A stretch of 64,000 bases of DNA. Source: Desulfovibrio desulfuricans DSM 642 (lineage in GTDB: Bacteria; Desulfobacterota; Desulfovibrionia; Desulfovibrionales; Desulfovibrionaceae). Every line of letters starts with the position of its first letter. The first letter of the stretch is position 1. The translations under genes and the position numbers were made by a program. The notes beneath the pieces are model-generated. The model saw nothing but the letters and a program-made list of their open reading frames with translations, did no database searches and had not been told where the DNA came from. Below are positions 9,079 through 18,108 of this stretch, piece after piece. The DNA lies in the NCBI RefSeq assembly GCF_000420465.1, contig NZ_ATUZ01000013.1:1-64000 (forward strand). The letters run 5' to 3'.

Positions 9079-9400
9079 ATTAGCATGCTCATGCTAAAAG
9101 GCCAAGCCCTGTCTTTTCTCTATTTCTTCTTTGATAAAAAAGTAACAATTTCATTCTCATAACTGCCAGATCATCAAAAGCGCCGTGTTGCTGTCGCATT
9201 TCTGGCGCAAAATGGCTTTGGAAGGGCAGTATGGGGTATCTGCTGTTGCATTGGATTCAAAGTGCGGTGAGTTTGTGAGTATTGGGTTTGTATTTCCACT
9301 GGCGGCAGGGCCTCTGGCCGTATTGCGCACGGTGGACGCAGGGCGTATAGTAAAGGACGTTTGTCGTAACCTTCAACCCTGCGGCGGCATGCCGCTTGAT

Positions 9401-10192
9401 ATGACTGTACATGAAATTCGTGCTCGGCTGGCGGCAGACAAGGCCACAGTTGGCACATGGCTGCAATTGCCCTCGCCTGACGTGGCCGAGCTTATGGCCC
9501 GCGCCGGTTATGACTGGGTTGCTGTTGATATGGAACACGGCTCTTTTGGCCGCACCGGGCTGCCGGATGTTTTCCGCGCTATTGAATGCGGTGGCGCGGC
9601 TCCTTTCGCGCGCCTTGGCGAAGCCAGCAAAACCCAGATCAAGGCCGCGCTGGAAGCCGGGGCTCAGGGGCTGATCTTCCCTATGATTGAAAGCCGCGCG
9701 CAGCTTGACCGGGCCATTGATCTTTCTGTGTACCCAGGGCAGGACACCTGGCGAGCTGCGGGGGAAACCGCGCCCGAATACCGCGGCGTGGGCTACTGCC
9801 GGGCTAACGTGTTTGGCAAAAAATTTGACGAGTACCGCGCCAGCCGCGCGCCCGAGATATTTTTGGTGGCCCAGATCGAGCACATTCGCGCGGTGGAAAA
9901 TCTGGAGGCCATTCTGGCGCATCCCCGTCTGGACGCCATCATGGTCGGCCCCTACGATCTCTCCGGCTCCATGGGGCTTACGGGTCAGTTTGACCACCCG
10001 GACTTCAAAACTGCCATGGCGCGGATTGCCCAAGGTTGCGCCAAGGCAGGCGCGCGCATGGGCCTGCACATTGTGCAGCCTGACCCTGCGGAGCTTGAGC
10101 GGCAGATTGCCGCTGGCAGCCGTTTTATCGCGTATGGCATTGATTCGGTCTTTTTGTGGCGGGCGGCTGAACGCCCCAATTCGGGAGAATAA
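9401..10192 (+). CDS. HpcH/HpaI-family pyruvate aldolase
   Basis: 263 aa from the ATG at 9401, equal to the usual HpaI/RhmA length; 9389 is also possible and neither has a good Shine-Dalgarno. TIM-barrel class II aldolase motifs: WVAVDMEHGSF, PFARLGEASKTQIKAALEAGAQGLIFPMIES (Arg and the metal-binding Glu region), VAQIEH, DAIMVGPYDLSGSMG. The family condenses or cleaves pyruvate with an aldehyde to give 2-keto-3-deoxy acids, using a divalent metal. It sits 2 bp before an SDR gene and ahead of a CMP-Kdo-synthetase-like gene, so here it more likely builds a 3-deoxy-ulosonic acid than degrades an aromatic. The substrate is inferred only. Confidence 0.8.
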   Translation: MTVHEIRARLAADKATVGTWLQLPSPDVAELMARAGYDWVAVDMEHGSFGRTGLPDVFRAIECGGAAPFARLGEASKTQIKAALEAGAQGLIFPMIESRAQLDRAIDLSVYPGQDTWRAAGETAPEYRGVGYCRANVFGKKFDEYRASRAPEIFLVAQIEHIRAVENLEAILAHPRLDAIMVGPYDLSGSMGLTGQFDHPDFKTAMARIAQGCAKAGARMGLHIVQPDPAELERQIAAGSRFIAYGIDSVFLWRAAERPNSGE

Positions 10193-10194
10193 CT

Positions 10195-11109
10195 GTGAAT
10201 ATTACCGTCTTTGGCGGGTCCGGCTTTCTGGGCTCGCATATTTGCGACAAGCTTTCTGAAGCCGGGCATGCGGTCACCATTGTTGACCTGCATCCTTCAT
10301 CCTTTTTGCGGCCCGACCAGACCATGCTTGCAGGCAATATTCTGGATGAAGAAACCGTCAACCGCGCTGTAGCCGGTGCGGACATGGTCTTCAACTACGC
10401 TGGTATTGCCGACATCGGCGAGGCCAATAACCGCCCGGTGGACACTGCGCGCATCAACGTGCTGGGCAATGTCATGGTGCTTGAGGCCTGCCGCAAGGCT
10501 GGCGTAAAGCGCTATGTTTTTGCCAGTTCCCTGTACGTGTACGGCAAGTCAGGCGGTTTTTACCGTTGCAGCAAGCAGGCCTGCGAACTGTATATCGAAA
10601 ACTATCAGGCCATGCACAACCTGCCGTACACCATCCTGCGTTACGGCTCGCTGTACGGCCCGCGTTCCGACCGCCGCAACGCCATCAACAGGTTTGTTTA
10701 CGAGGCGCTTGCCAACGGCGCCATTACCTACTACGGCGCGCCCACGGCCCTGCGCGAATACGTGCACGTGGACGATGCCTCGGCAGCCACCCTGGCCGTG
10801 CTTGATCCCGAGTTTGAAAACCAGAACATCATCATCTCTGGCAATCAGCCCATGCGCGTGGGCGATCTGTTCAAGATGATCGGTGAAATGCTCGGCAAGG
10901 ACCTGACCATCAATTATCTGAATGATCCCAACAGCGGGCATTATCAGGTCACGCCTTATGCCTTTATGCCCAAGGTGGGCCGCAAGCTGGTGCCGCCGCT
11001 GACTGTTGATCTGGGGCAGGGCATCCTGCGCGTGATGGAAGAGGAACACAAGGAGCTGCACCCCGAGCTGGCGTCTGAGGGCGGATACCTCGTATCCACT
11101 GACGACTAA
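10195..11109 (+). CDS. NAD-dependent epimerase/dehydratase (extended SDR)
   Basis: 304 aa, GTG start at 10195 with GGGAGA just upstream, 2 bp after the aldolase stop. N-terminal NAD(P) site GGSGFLGSH (residues 8-16). The catalytic Y-x-x-x-K is in GFYRCSKQ, with the upstream Ser in ASSLYVYGKS. Nucleotide-sugar-type features LRYGSLYGPRSD and LREYVHVDDAS follow. It should oxidise, epimerise or dehydrate a nucleotide-activated sugar in the cytoplasm. Second gene of the sugar cassette. The exact reaction cannot be read from sequence. Confidence 0.85.
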   Translation: MNITVFGGSGFLGSHICDKLSEAGHAVTIVDLHPSSFLRPDQTMLAGNILDEETVNRAVAGADMVFNYAGIADIGEANNRPVDTARINVLGNVMVLEACRKAGVKRYVFASSLYVYGKSGGFYRCSKQACELYIENYQAMHNLPYTILRYGSLYGPRSDRRNAINRFVYEALANGAITYYGAPTALREYVHVDDASAATLAVLDPEFENQNIIISGNQPMRVGDLFKMIGEMLGKDLTINYLNDPNSGHYQVTPYAFMPKVGRKLVPPLTVDLGQGILRVMEEEHKELHPELASEGGYLVSTDD

Positions 11110-11211
11110 ACCTGGGAACGGCAGTTGCCGCAAGGGCCTGCGCCTGTTTGCGGCATGATTGGATGCAGTTTTTTACGCACACAAATTATTGAGGCCACAA
11201 GGAGCCGTCAG

Positions 11212-11982
11212 ATGAACATCATTGCCATCATTCCCGCGCGTATGGGTTCCAGCCGTTACCCCGGCAAACCGCTTGCCCTTATCCACAACGTTCCCATGGT
11301 GGGGCATGTGGCCTTTCGCACGGCCATGAGCAAGTGCCTTTCCGCCACCTATGTGGCCACCTGCGACGAGATCATTGAAAATTACTGCAAGGACGCCGGG
11401 CTCAAGAGCGTCATGACGGGCGACCATCACGTGCGCTGCTCCACGCGTACCGCTGAAGCCCTGCTGAAGATCGAAGCCGCCACCGGTCAGAAGGCCGACA
11501 TCGTGGTCATGGTGCAGGGCGATGAACCCATGGTGCGCCCCGAAATGATCGATGCCGCCGTGGCCCCCATGCTGGCTGATCCTTCCATCAACGTGGTCAA
11601 CCTCATGGCCGATATGGATACCCTTGAGGAATTTGAAGATCCCAACGAAGTCAAGGTCGTTGTGGACCACTTCAACAATGCGCTCTATTTCTCGCGTGAG
11701 CCCATTCCTTCGCGTAAAAAAGGTTCGGACAAGGTGCCCATGCGCAAGCAGGTCTGCATCATTCCCTTCCGCCGCGACTATCTGCTGCACTTCAACGAAA
11801 TGCCCGAAAGCCCGCTGGAAATTTATGAATCCGTGGATATGATGCGCATTCTCGAGCACGGCGAAAAGGTGCACATGGTGCCCACCGACTGCCGATCGTG
11901 GAGCGTGGACACCCCTGAAGATCTGGCCCGCGTGGCCCGCCTCATGGAAGGTGATGATCTTATGAAGGAATACCGCAAGTAA
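11212..11982 (+). CDS. KdsB-like CMP-ulosonate cytidylyltransferase
   Basis: 256 aa from the ATG at 11212, chosen because ACAAGGAGCC lies 9 bases upstream. Starts IIAIIPARMGSSRYPGKPL, the CTP-binding loop of CMP-Kdo synthetases; also VQGDEPMVRP, and SVDTPEDLARV near the end. KdsB enzymes couple CTP to Kdo or related 3-deoxy sugars. It is divergent from housekeeping KdsB (for instance HVRCSTRTAEAL instead of the standard H-x-S-GTxR-x-xE motif), so it may be a second enzyme for a different ulosonic acid made by the upstream aldolase. Confidence 0.8.
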   Translation: MNIIAIIPARMGSSRYPGKPLALIHNVPMVGHVAFRTAMSKCLSATYVATCDEIIENYCKDAGLKSVMTGDHHVRCSTRTAEALLKIEAATGQKADIVVMVQGDEPMVRPEMIDAAVAPMLADPSINVVNLMADMDTLEEFEDPNEVKVVVDHFNNALYFSREPIPSRKKGSDKVPMRKQVCIIPFRRDYLLHFNEMPESPLEIYESVDMMRILEHGEKVHMVPTDCRSWSVDTPEDLARVARLMEGDDLMKEYRK

Positions 11983-12762
11983 ATGGCGGGCGAGCTTAAT
12001 TCCACCCCTGCACAAGGGGACAAGGCCGCTGACGGTTCAAAAAGCGCAAGCGCCGTGGGGGCACAAACCCACGGCGCTGTCGCCGAAACTTCGGCACCGG
12101 CAGGGCAGTCTGACCAGTCCGAAGCCAAGGCCGCACAGCCAAAGCCGCATGCAGGGCCAGGGCTGTTCAGCCGGGTGTCGGCGGCGCTTGAAGAATTATG
12201 GCTGGCCAGCTTTGCCTGGATCCCCACGCCGTTGGGCCTTGCCTTGCGCCTGTTTGCCTGGCGGTGGCTTTTCAAAAGCTGCGGCTCGGCGCGTTTTGGC
12301 ACGGGCTTGAGCCTTGCGGGCTGCCGCAACATGCGCATTGGCAACGGCGTGCGCATGGGGCGCGGCTGTTTTGTTACCGCCTCTGACGGCGACCTGGTGC
12401 TGCACGACTGCGTGGCCCTTTCCCCAAATGTGCACGTGGGGGCGGACGCGGGCCGCATAGAGATAGGCGCGCAAACCGCCGTGGGGCCCGGAACGGTTAT
12501 CCGCGCGGCTAACCACTGCATTGCGCGTCAGGATGTGCCGATCATGCACCAGGGGCATGTTCCCGGTCAGATCATTATTGAAGAAGACGTGTGGATTGGC
12601 GCCAACTGCGTCATTACGCCAGATGTGCGCATTGGCCGAGGGGCTGTGGTGGGCGCTGGCGCGGTGGTCACGCGCAATGTGGCCCCCTTCAGTATTGTGG
12701 GCGGCGTTCCGGCCAAGCTTATCGGCATGCGCGGGCAGGGCGGTCAGAAGCACTGGGATTAA
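11983..12762 (+). CDS. Left-handed beta-helix acyltransferase
   Basis: 259 aa; ATG directly follows the stop of the preceding gene (TAAATG). Residues 1-65 are Ala/Gln/Pro-rich and probably disordered. From ~105 onward hexapeptide repeats are plain (IGNGVRMGRGCFV, IGAQTAVGPGTVI, IEEDVWIGANCVI, IGRGAVVGAGAVV) and end VGGVPAKLIG, as in WbbJ/NodL-type O-acetyltransferases. It should transfer an acetyl group from acetyl-CoA to a sugar. A later start cannot be excluded because the N-terminal segment has no homology. Confidence 0.85.
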   Translation: MAGELNSTPAQGDKAADGSKSASAVGAQTHGAVAETSAPAGQSDQSEAKAAQPKPHAGPGLFSRVSAALEELWLASFAWIPTPLGLALRLFAWRWLFKSCGSARFGTGLSLAGCRNMRIGNGVRMGRGCFVTASDGDLVLHDCVALSPNVHVGADAGRIEIGAQTAVGPGTVIRAANHCIARQDVPIMHQGHVPGQIIIEEDVWIGANCVITPDVRIGRGAVVGAGAVVTRNVAPFSIVGGVPAKLIGMRGQGGQKHWD

Positions 12763-12841
12763 TGCGAGCCTTTCATGCTGGAATGCTCTGGCAAGCGGAG
12801 GCCATGCGGCCCCGGACTCGAACAGCTTTTCAAGGAATATT

Positions 12842-13477
12842 ATGTCACTGCAATGCCTTGTTTTTGACTGCGATGGCGTCATTCTTGACAGCGTGCCCGT
12901 GAAAACGCGGGCCTTTGGCCGTCTGATGGAACCGTTTGGCCCCGAGGCGCGCGACCGCTTTTTGATGTACCACAAGGTGCACGGCGGCGTGAGCCGTTAC
13001 AAGAAGTTTGAGTGGTTTTATGAAGATGTGCTGGGCAAGACCATAACCCCCGAGGAATCAGAGGAACTTGGCAACCGCTTTGCCGAATATGTGCTGGACG
13101 AACTGCGCCGCTGCGAGCTGATACCCGGCATTCAGGAAACGCTTGATTCCTGGCGCGGCAAGCTGCCCATGTTTGTCTGCTCCGGCGCGCCGCACGAAGA
13201 AGTGCTGGCCGTGCTGCGCGAGCGCAAGCTGGATGGCTATTTTGACGCCATCCACGGCTCCCCGCCAGCCAAGGCCGTGCTGCTGGCGCAGATTGTGAAC
13301 AGGCAGAAGCTTGACCCCGCCGATGTGCTCATGGTGGGCGACGCCCCCACAGACAGGGACGCAGCCGAAACCGTGGGTACGCTGTTTTACGGCGTGGGGC
13401 CGGAGCTCAAGGGCGGCTCGTTCCCCTGGGGCGAAGACCTCACGGGCCTGAACGCCTGGATAGCCTCCCGCGTCTAG
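12842..13477 (+). CDS. HAD-superfamily phosphatase
   Basis: 211 aa, ATG 12842 with AAGGA upstream. HAD motif I is FDCDGVILDS (nucleophile Asp 10, general acid Asp 12), motif II VCSGAP, motif III Lys in SPPAKAV, and motif IV VGDAPTDRDAA. The helical cap between motifs I and II is of the beta-phosphoglucomutase/Gph type. In this cassette it could remove the phosphate from the ulosonic acid before CMP activation, as KdsC does for Kdo-8-P; that role is an inference. It is the last gene of the cassette. Confidence 0.85.
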   Translation: MSLQCLVFDCDGVILDSVPVKTRAFGRLMEPFGPEARDRFLMYHKVHGGVSRYKKFEWFYEDVLGKTITPEESEELGNRFAEYVLDELRRCELIPGIQETLDSWRGKLPMFVCSGAPHEEVLAVLRERKLDGYFDAIHGSPPAKAVLLAQIVNRQKLDPADVLMVGDAPTDRDAAETVGTLFYGVGPELKGGSFPWGEDLTGLNAWIASRV

Positions 13478-13566
13478 GAATCCTGCCTGTTGGCAGATTT
13501 GCAACTACTTGTAACCACTACTGAACGTCCTGCCTTGCAACGCGGGGCGTTCGCTCATATACGCCG

Positions 13567-14562
13567 ATGAAAAAAATAGTTCTTGCTCTGCTGCTGGCCT
13601 TGACTGTGGCCCTGCTTGTGACCGCCTGCGACTCCGGCAAAAAGGAAGAAGGCGCAAACGGCAAGCCCGTTGCCGAATCCTCCCCCAGCGCGCCAAAGGC
13701 GGAAACTGCGGTTCAGGCACAGGCTGTGGAAGAAGCAACCCCGCCTCCCAGCCCTGAAGAGCTGGACAGGGCAGACCGGCTGGTGGCTTTTTCCAACGCT
13801 GCCTCGATGGCTCTGGCAACCGGGCGTTATGCCCAGGCCGATGTGCTGGCGGCCTACACCAAGTATTACCTGGCAGAGTGGCAATTGGCCAAACGCCCGG
13901 AGCTGAACACGGATCAGGATACCGCCCCTGCCCGCCGCCTGACGCCTCCGGTCAGCCTTTTTACTCCTGAGCAGACCCAAAAAATGGCCGCCTGCGTGCA
14001 GAGCATGAATAAAGCCATCGTAGACATGCGGGCTGATTATCGCCTGCTCGAAAAGTACGTGGCCGACGAGAGCATTCAGGATAACGGCATCAAGGGCAAG
14101 GCCCTTGCTGCGGAAATACTCAAGGAACATGCCGCCTTTATTGTTGCCCGCGATGCCTATATGGCGATTGTGGAGGGCGAGGCTGCCCCGGCAGAAGATA
14201 TCTTGCTGCGCAACCACCCGCTTAAACGGCAAATTCAGGCTGCGGAACGCATTTTTGCCGTGTTTGGCAAAACTGCAACCCTGCTTACACCCGGCAAGCC
14301 GGACAGAGATGCGCTTAAGGCCCAGCGTGACGAGCTTGCCGCAGCCATTGCAGACGGCGGGCGGCCTCCCTTTATGGCAGCGCCGGAACTGGAGCGTCAG
14401 TACCGTGCTTTTCTCAAGCAGGCCGGCAGCTACGCGCAACTTTTTGACCAGGGGCTTGAAGAAGAATTTTACGTTCCTGTACGGTTTGAAATGAACAAGG
14501 CCGCTCTGGCAACCCGGGCCGCCTACAATGATTTTGTCAAGGTTGCCAACCAGATACGCTGA
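13567..14562 (+). CDS. DUF3829 lipoprotein
   Basis: 331 aa. Lipoprotein signal KKIVLALLLALTVALLVTAC (acylated Cys 21), then a low-complexity linker to ~60. The mature part has the helical DUF3829 pattern with conserved LxxYTKYYLAEWQL, LRNHPLKRQIQAAE and FEMNKAALATRAAYNDFVKVANQI. Function of the family is unknown; YiiG of E. coli is a member. It stands alone, 89 bp after the sugar cassette, without a clear Shine-Dalgarno. Confidence 0.8.
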   Translation: MKKIVLALLLALTVALLVTACDSGKKEEGANGKPVAESSPSAPKAETAVQAQAVEEATPPPSPEELDRADRLVAFSNAASMALATGRYAQADVLAAYTKYYLAEWQLAKRPELNTDQDTAPARRLTPPVSLFTPEQTQKMAACVQSMNKAIVDMRADYRLLEKYVADESIQDNGIKGKALAAEILKEHAAFIVARDAYMAIVEGEAAPAEDILLRNHPLKRQIQAAERIFAVFGKTATLLTPGKPDRDALKAQRDELAAAIADGGRPPFMAAPELERQYRAFLKQAGSYAQLFDQGLEEEFYVPVRFEMNKAALATRAAYNDFVKVANQIR

Positions 14563-14704
14563 CGAGTCAATGTTCTGACTGCCTACGTTGATTGTTTTGT
14601 AACATGCTGTAGTTTAATGATTAAGTTTGTTTGGCAAGACCTTTGCAGATTGAATGTAAACGGGTGTCAAATACCCGAATATCCATCTGATCTGGAGGTT
14701 CAGC

Positions 14705-15124
14705 ATGTTTTTTTTGCTGGGAGGCCACGATAAAAAAAGCCGCAAGGCCGAGAGAACTGTGGGCATTTCTGACGCAACCGCCAGAGTGCGTGAGGTTTTT
14801 CTGGCCGGGCGCTTTCCTGTGGTGACAACACATCAGGTGGAGGGGAGGCGTATTGCCAAGGTGCTTGGCCTGGTCTGTTGCCGGGGTTTTGACTCGGACG
14901 AAGCCTTTTTTGGCATGGCGGCAAGGGCCATGAACAAGGGCGCACAGGCTATTGTGGGCTATAATGAAAACGTGGCCTTTCATCCCGATGGCAGTAAGTA
15001 TTTTTCCTGCTTCGGCACTGCCGTAATGTTTGAGTATGACCCCGCCGACCCGGAAGCATTGCCGCTCATGCTGCAACAGAAATTCAAGGCGCAGGAGCAA
15101 TCCGGCCTCAGCGAAATTATCTGA
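14705..15124 (+). CDS. YbjQ-like (heavy-metal-binding domain) protein
   Basis: 139 aa; TGGAGG lies ahead of the ATG. Residues ~35-110 resemble the UPF0145/YbjQ fold (VVTTHQVEGRRIAKVLGLV, then MAARAMNKGAQAIVGYNENVAFHP and a closing GTAVMFEYD). The family forms pentamers and has no settled function. A terminator follows directly, so it is a single-gene unit. Confidence 0.7.
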   Translation: MFFLLGGHDKKSRKAERTVGISDATARVREVFLAGRFPVVTTHQVEGRRIAKVLGLVCCRGFDSDEAFFGMAARAMNKGAQAIVGYNENVAFHPDGSKYFSCFGTAVMFEYDPADPEALPLMLQQKFKAQEQSGLSEII

Positions 15125-15147
15125 TCAGGCTGGTACTGATATATGCC

Positions 15148-15178
15148 AAAGCCCCCGCTCAAGGTGAGCGGGGGCTTT
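15148..15178 (+). terminator. Terminator after ybjQ-like gene
   Basis: 13-bp perfect inverted repeat (15148-15160 / 15166-15178), 5-base loop, short T run in the descending arm. Confidence 0.8.
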
Positions 15179-15472
15179 GGCATTTGTAACAGGTGCAACG
15201 TTGAATGCTATTTATGGGTGTCCGTTTATTTTTTGATAGTGGGCGTGAGTACTGTACTACAAGAGTTACGATTATTTTTATGTATAGCGTAATAGTATGT
15301 TTTTGTATCATGCTGTTAATAATAGATAAAAAATATAGTTTGAAACTATATAAAGTATTGATAAATGTAAACGATAAGTATGATGAAGGTTTGAGTCGTC
15401 TGTAAAGAGTATATTCTTATACTTTGAATGGATAAACACTGTAAATTTGCAATAGTTTTTTAGGGGCATATT

Positions 15473-17224
15473 ATGAGACTTTCGATAAAACTTGTGTTTC
15501 TTGCAGTATTGTTGACGGCATTTTCAATAATTATTGGATTTGTTTCTGTTGTTGGAATGTCTTCTATAAATAAAGATGTCAAGGATATTTCTGAAAACTG
15601 GCTTCCAACAATCAAGTCTGTTGGTGAGATTAACAGTATGGTGAATGAATACAGGCGCAATGAGCTTGTTCACATCCTTACAACAGATGAATCATTGATG
15701 CGGCAGTATGAAAACAAGATACAGAATTTGACAGGCAGTATTAATGAAAAAGTTAAAGAATATGAAAAATTAATTACCGAACCTGAGGAAAAAATAGCAT
15801 TTCCAAAGTTTCTTGCGGCATGGAAGGGCTATTTGGAAAATCACGCGAAGATTGAGGTTCTGTCCAAAAGCAACAAGACTGAAGAAGCTGTCAAGTTGGT
15901 GCTTGGCCCGGCCAGGGCGCAGTATGTTGAGGCCCTTGATCAGCTAAAAGTTATTATTGATATCAATAACAAAGGAAGCAAAACTTCATCTGCTGACGCG
16001 GAAGCTGCATACGAACGGGGGAAGTTGCTTACGATCTCGTTGATAATCGCGGTCATGCTCGCTGCCACAGCAATTTCCATTTTGATTATCAGGGGTGTAA
16101 CAAAGCAGCTCGGCGAGGATCCCGGTTATTTGCATCATGTGGCATCGGAGATAGCCGCCGGTCAGCTTGATCTGGCATTTAAACCGTATTCCGGCGATGG
16201 CGGCGTTTACGGTGTGCTCATAAAAATGGTTGGCAATCTCAAAGCCAAAATTGCCGAAGCAGACAGCAAATCGCAGCAGGCCGAGCAGCAGGCTAAAGCC
16301 GCGCAGGAAGCAACCGCTCTTGCCGAGGAGGCAACCCGGCGGGCAGAGCGGGCCAAGGCGGAAGGCATGCTCCATGCGGCGCAGCAGCTTGAAGGGATCG
16401 TGCAGATCGTGTCGTCCGCGTCAGAAGCGCTTTCTGAAAAGATTGTGCAGTCCAGCCGTGGGGCTGACGAGCAGTCGGGCCGTGTGCGTGAAACCGCAAC
16501 GGCCATGGAAGAAATGAACGCCACTGTGCTGGAAGTGGCCAAAAATGCCCAGCAGGCTGCGGATGTTTCGCATCAGACCCGGGAGCAGGCCGTGGAAGGC
16601 TCGCAGATACTCGACGATGCAGTTAAGGGCATTGAATCCGTCCACACGCAGTCCATTGCCATCAAGGAAGATATGGATGCTCTGGGCAAGCAGGCGGAGA
16701 GCATCGGCCAGATTATGGGGGTCATTGCCGACATTGCCGACCAGACCAACCTGTTGGCGCTGAACGCCGCCATTGAGGCCGCTCGCGCGGGCGATGCGGG
16801 CAGAGGTTTTGCCGTCGTTGCGGATGAAGTGCGCAAACTGGCGGAAAAAACCATGTCTGCCACGCAGGAAGTGGGTCAGGCCATTACGGGCATTCAGGCT
16901 GGCACCCGCAAGAATATCCAGAATGTCGAGCAGGTTGCTGTGACAATTGAAAGTGCAACCAACATGTCGGTACGTTCCGGCGAATCACTCAAGAAAATTC
17001 TTGAGCTCGTCCATCTGGTCAACGATCAGGTTCAGTCCATTGCTACAGCCAGCGAGCAGCAATCCGCCGCCAGCGAGGAGATCAATCAGTCTGTTGAGCA
17101 GGTGGCGACAATTTCTGCGGAAACCGCTCAAGCTATGGAGCAGGCTTCCGGTGCGGTTGCAGACCTGACGCAACAGGCTCAGTCACTCCAGCGGGTTATA
17201 GAAAAAATGAAAAATCAGGCTTAG
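15473..17224 (+). CDS. Methyl-accepting chemotaxis protein
   Basis: 583 aa. TM1 at ~6-30; periplasmic four-helix-bundle ligand domain (4HB_MCP type, [19 protein letters not shown]) at ~31-183; TM2 at ~184-206; HAMP; a coiled coil rich in Ala/Glu/Lys (~250-300). The signalling tip has the invariant hairpin [18 protein letters not shown] followed by [18 protein letters not shown]. It reports ligand binding to CheA/CheW. No C-terminal CheR-binding pentapeptide is seen (ends KMKNQA). The ~290 bases upstream are AT-rich and non-coding; the ligand cannot be predicted. Confidence 0.93.
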   Translation: MRLSIKLVFLAVLLTAFSIIIGFVSVVGMSSINKDVKDISENWLPTIKSVGEINSMVNEYRRNELVHILTTDESLMRQYENKIQNLTGSINEKVKEYEKLITEPEEKIAFPKFLAAWKGYLENHAKIEVLSKSNKTEEAVKLVLGPARAQYVEALDQLKVIIDINNKGSKTSSADAEAAYERGKLLTISLIIAVMLAATAISILIIRGVTKQLGEDPGYLHHVASEIAAGQLDLAFKPYSGDGGVYGVLIKMVGNLKAKIAEADSKSQQAEQQAKAAQEATALAEEATRRAERAKAEGMLHAAQQLEGIVQIVSSASEALSEKIVQSSRGADEQSGRVRETATAMEEMNATVLEVAKNAQQAADVSHQTREQAVEGSQILDDAVKGIESVHTQSIAIKEDMDALGKQAESIGQIMGVIADIADQTNLLALNAAIEAARAGDAGRGFAVVADEVRKLAEKTMSATQEVGQAITGIQAGTRKNIQNVEQVAVTIESATNMSVRSGESLKKILELVHLVNDQVQSIATASEQQSAASEEINQSVEQVATISAETAQAMEQASGAVADLTQQAQSLQRVIEKMKNQA

Positions 17225-17245
17225 TCAAAAGTCATTGGTAAAAGG

Positions 17246-17274
17246 AAAAGGCCGTTCAGAGATGGACGGCCTTT
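17246..17274. terminator. Shared terminator between convergent genes
   Basis: AAAAGGCCGT (17246-17255) pairs with ACGGCCTTTC (17265-17274). With A/T runs on both sides it can serve the chemoreceptor (+) and truA (-). Confidence 0.75.
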
Positions 17275-17328
17275 CGTATTGACGGGCTTTTGTTTGCGGC
17301 AGAGGGGGCACACCAGTATGTGCGGCTA

Positions 17329-18108
17329 TCAGGCCTCGGGATACACCACATTCACCAGCGCCAGCCCTTGCGGAGGCGCAGTGACGGAGGGCACATCCCT
17401 GCGGTCGCGTGTGGCAAGCAGGGCGGGGATATCCTTTGGCGATACCTTGCCCTGGCCGCAGGCAGCCAGCAGACCCGCCATATTGCGCACCATCTGCTTG
17501 AGAAAGCCATCGGCAGTCACAATAAAGCGCAGCATGGGGGCGTGCGGCGGATAAAATTCGCAGGGGGGCATTGCGTGCAGCTCGGCTTGCAGCACCGTGC
17601 GCTCTGTGCTTTCCACATCCGTGCCTACATTGCGCAGCGCGGCAAAGTCGTGCAGGCCCGTCAGGTGGGGCAGGGCGGCGCGCATTCCCTCCACATTCAG
17701 GGGGCCGCATTTCCACACAAAGGGCGTCAGCTGCGGCGGCATAAAGGTCTGTTCCAGCCAGAACTGATAGGCGTAGGTTTTGCGCAGGGCATCCTTGCGT
17801 GCGTGAAAGTCCGGCGCGGCCTGCATGGCCTCCAGAACGCGGATGTCGCGGGGCAAAACGGCGTTGAGGCTGCGCCGCCAGTCCATGTTGGCCCGCGCAT
17901 CGGGCACATCGCAGTGCACAACCTGCCCATGGGCATGCACGCCGGAATCGGTGCGGCCCGAGCCGTGGGCGCGTATGTTCTGCCCTGTGATGGTGCGCAG
18001 GGCCTTTTCCATCTCGCCCTGAACTGTGGGCGGCGGACTCGGCTTTTCCTGTATCTGCCAGCCGCTGTAGCAGGTGCCCACATAGGCGATCAAAAGCTTG
18101 AGGCGCAT
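17329..18108 (-). CDS. truA: tRNA pseudouridine(38-40) synthase TruA
   Basis: 259 aa, the usual length. The catalytic Asp is in the GRTDSGVHAHGQ motif (~49-60); other TruA blocks are AYVGTCYSGWQIQ, SLNAVLPRDIRVLEA and ADGFLKQMVRNMAG. It isomerises uridines 38-40 in the anticodon arm. Its ATG shares one base with the stop of the upstream gene (TAATG), so it is translationally coupled to the motility gene before it, giving the order fliJ-motE-like-truA. Confidence 0.95.
   Translation of the reverse strand: MRLKLLIAYVGTCYSGWQIQEKPSPPPTVQGEMEKALRTITGQNIRAHGSGRTDSGVHAHGQVVHCDVPDARANMDWRRSLNAVLPRDIRVLEAMQAAPDFHARKDALRKTYAYQFWLEQTFMPPQLTPFVWKCGPLNVEGMRAALPHLTGLHDFAALRNVGTDVESTERTVLQAELHAMPPCEFYPPHAPMLRFIVTADGFLKQMVRNMAGLLAACGQGKVSPKDIPALLATRDRRDVPSVTAPPQGLALVNVVYPEA

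Larger units (their letters stand above)
8862..9079 (+). ncRNA. Candidate structured RNA locus
   Basis: Successive hairpins cover ~215 bases: 8867-8892, a CTGGC/GCCAG stem at 8922-8934, a GTCAGCG/CGTTGAC stem at ~8957-8978, and an 11-bp perfect stem 9011-9021/9030-9040. The series ends at a plus-strand terminator (9048-9078). No frame has codon character or a ribosome-binding site. It does not match tmRNA, SRP RNA or a TPP or cobalamin riboswitch as far as I can see. Strand is uncertain because terminators point both ways. Confidence 0.3.
8520..9400. other. Long gene-free interval with hairpins
   Basis: About 880 bases without a supportable gene. 8590-8720 is very AT-rich. 8862-9079 is a chain of hairpins described separately. 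From 9080 to 9400 an open frame leads into the aldolase gene but matches nothing before about 9389. Confidence 0.5.

Noticed and set aside
15205-15405. 66-codon AT-rich frame before the chemoreceptor
   Set aside because: No Shine-Dalgarno and no recognisable motif; the hydrophobic look follows from AT-rich composition.
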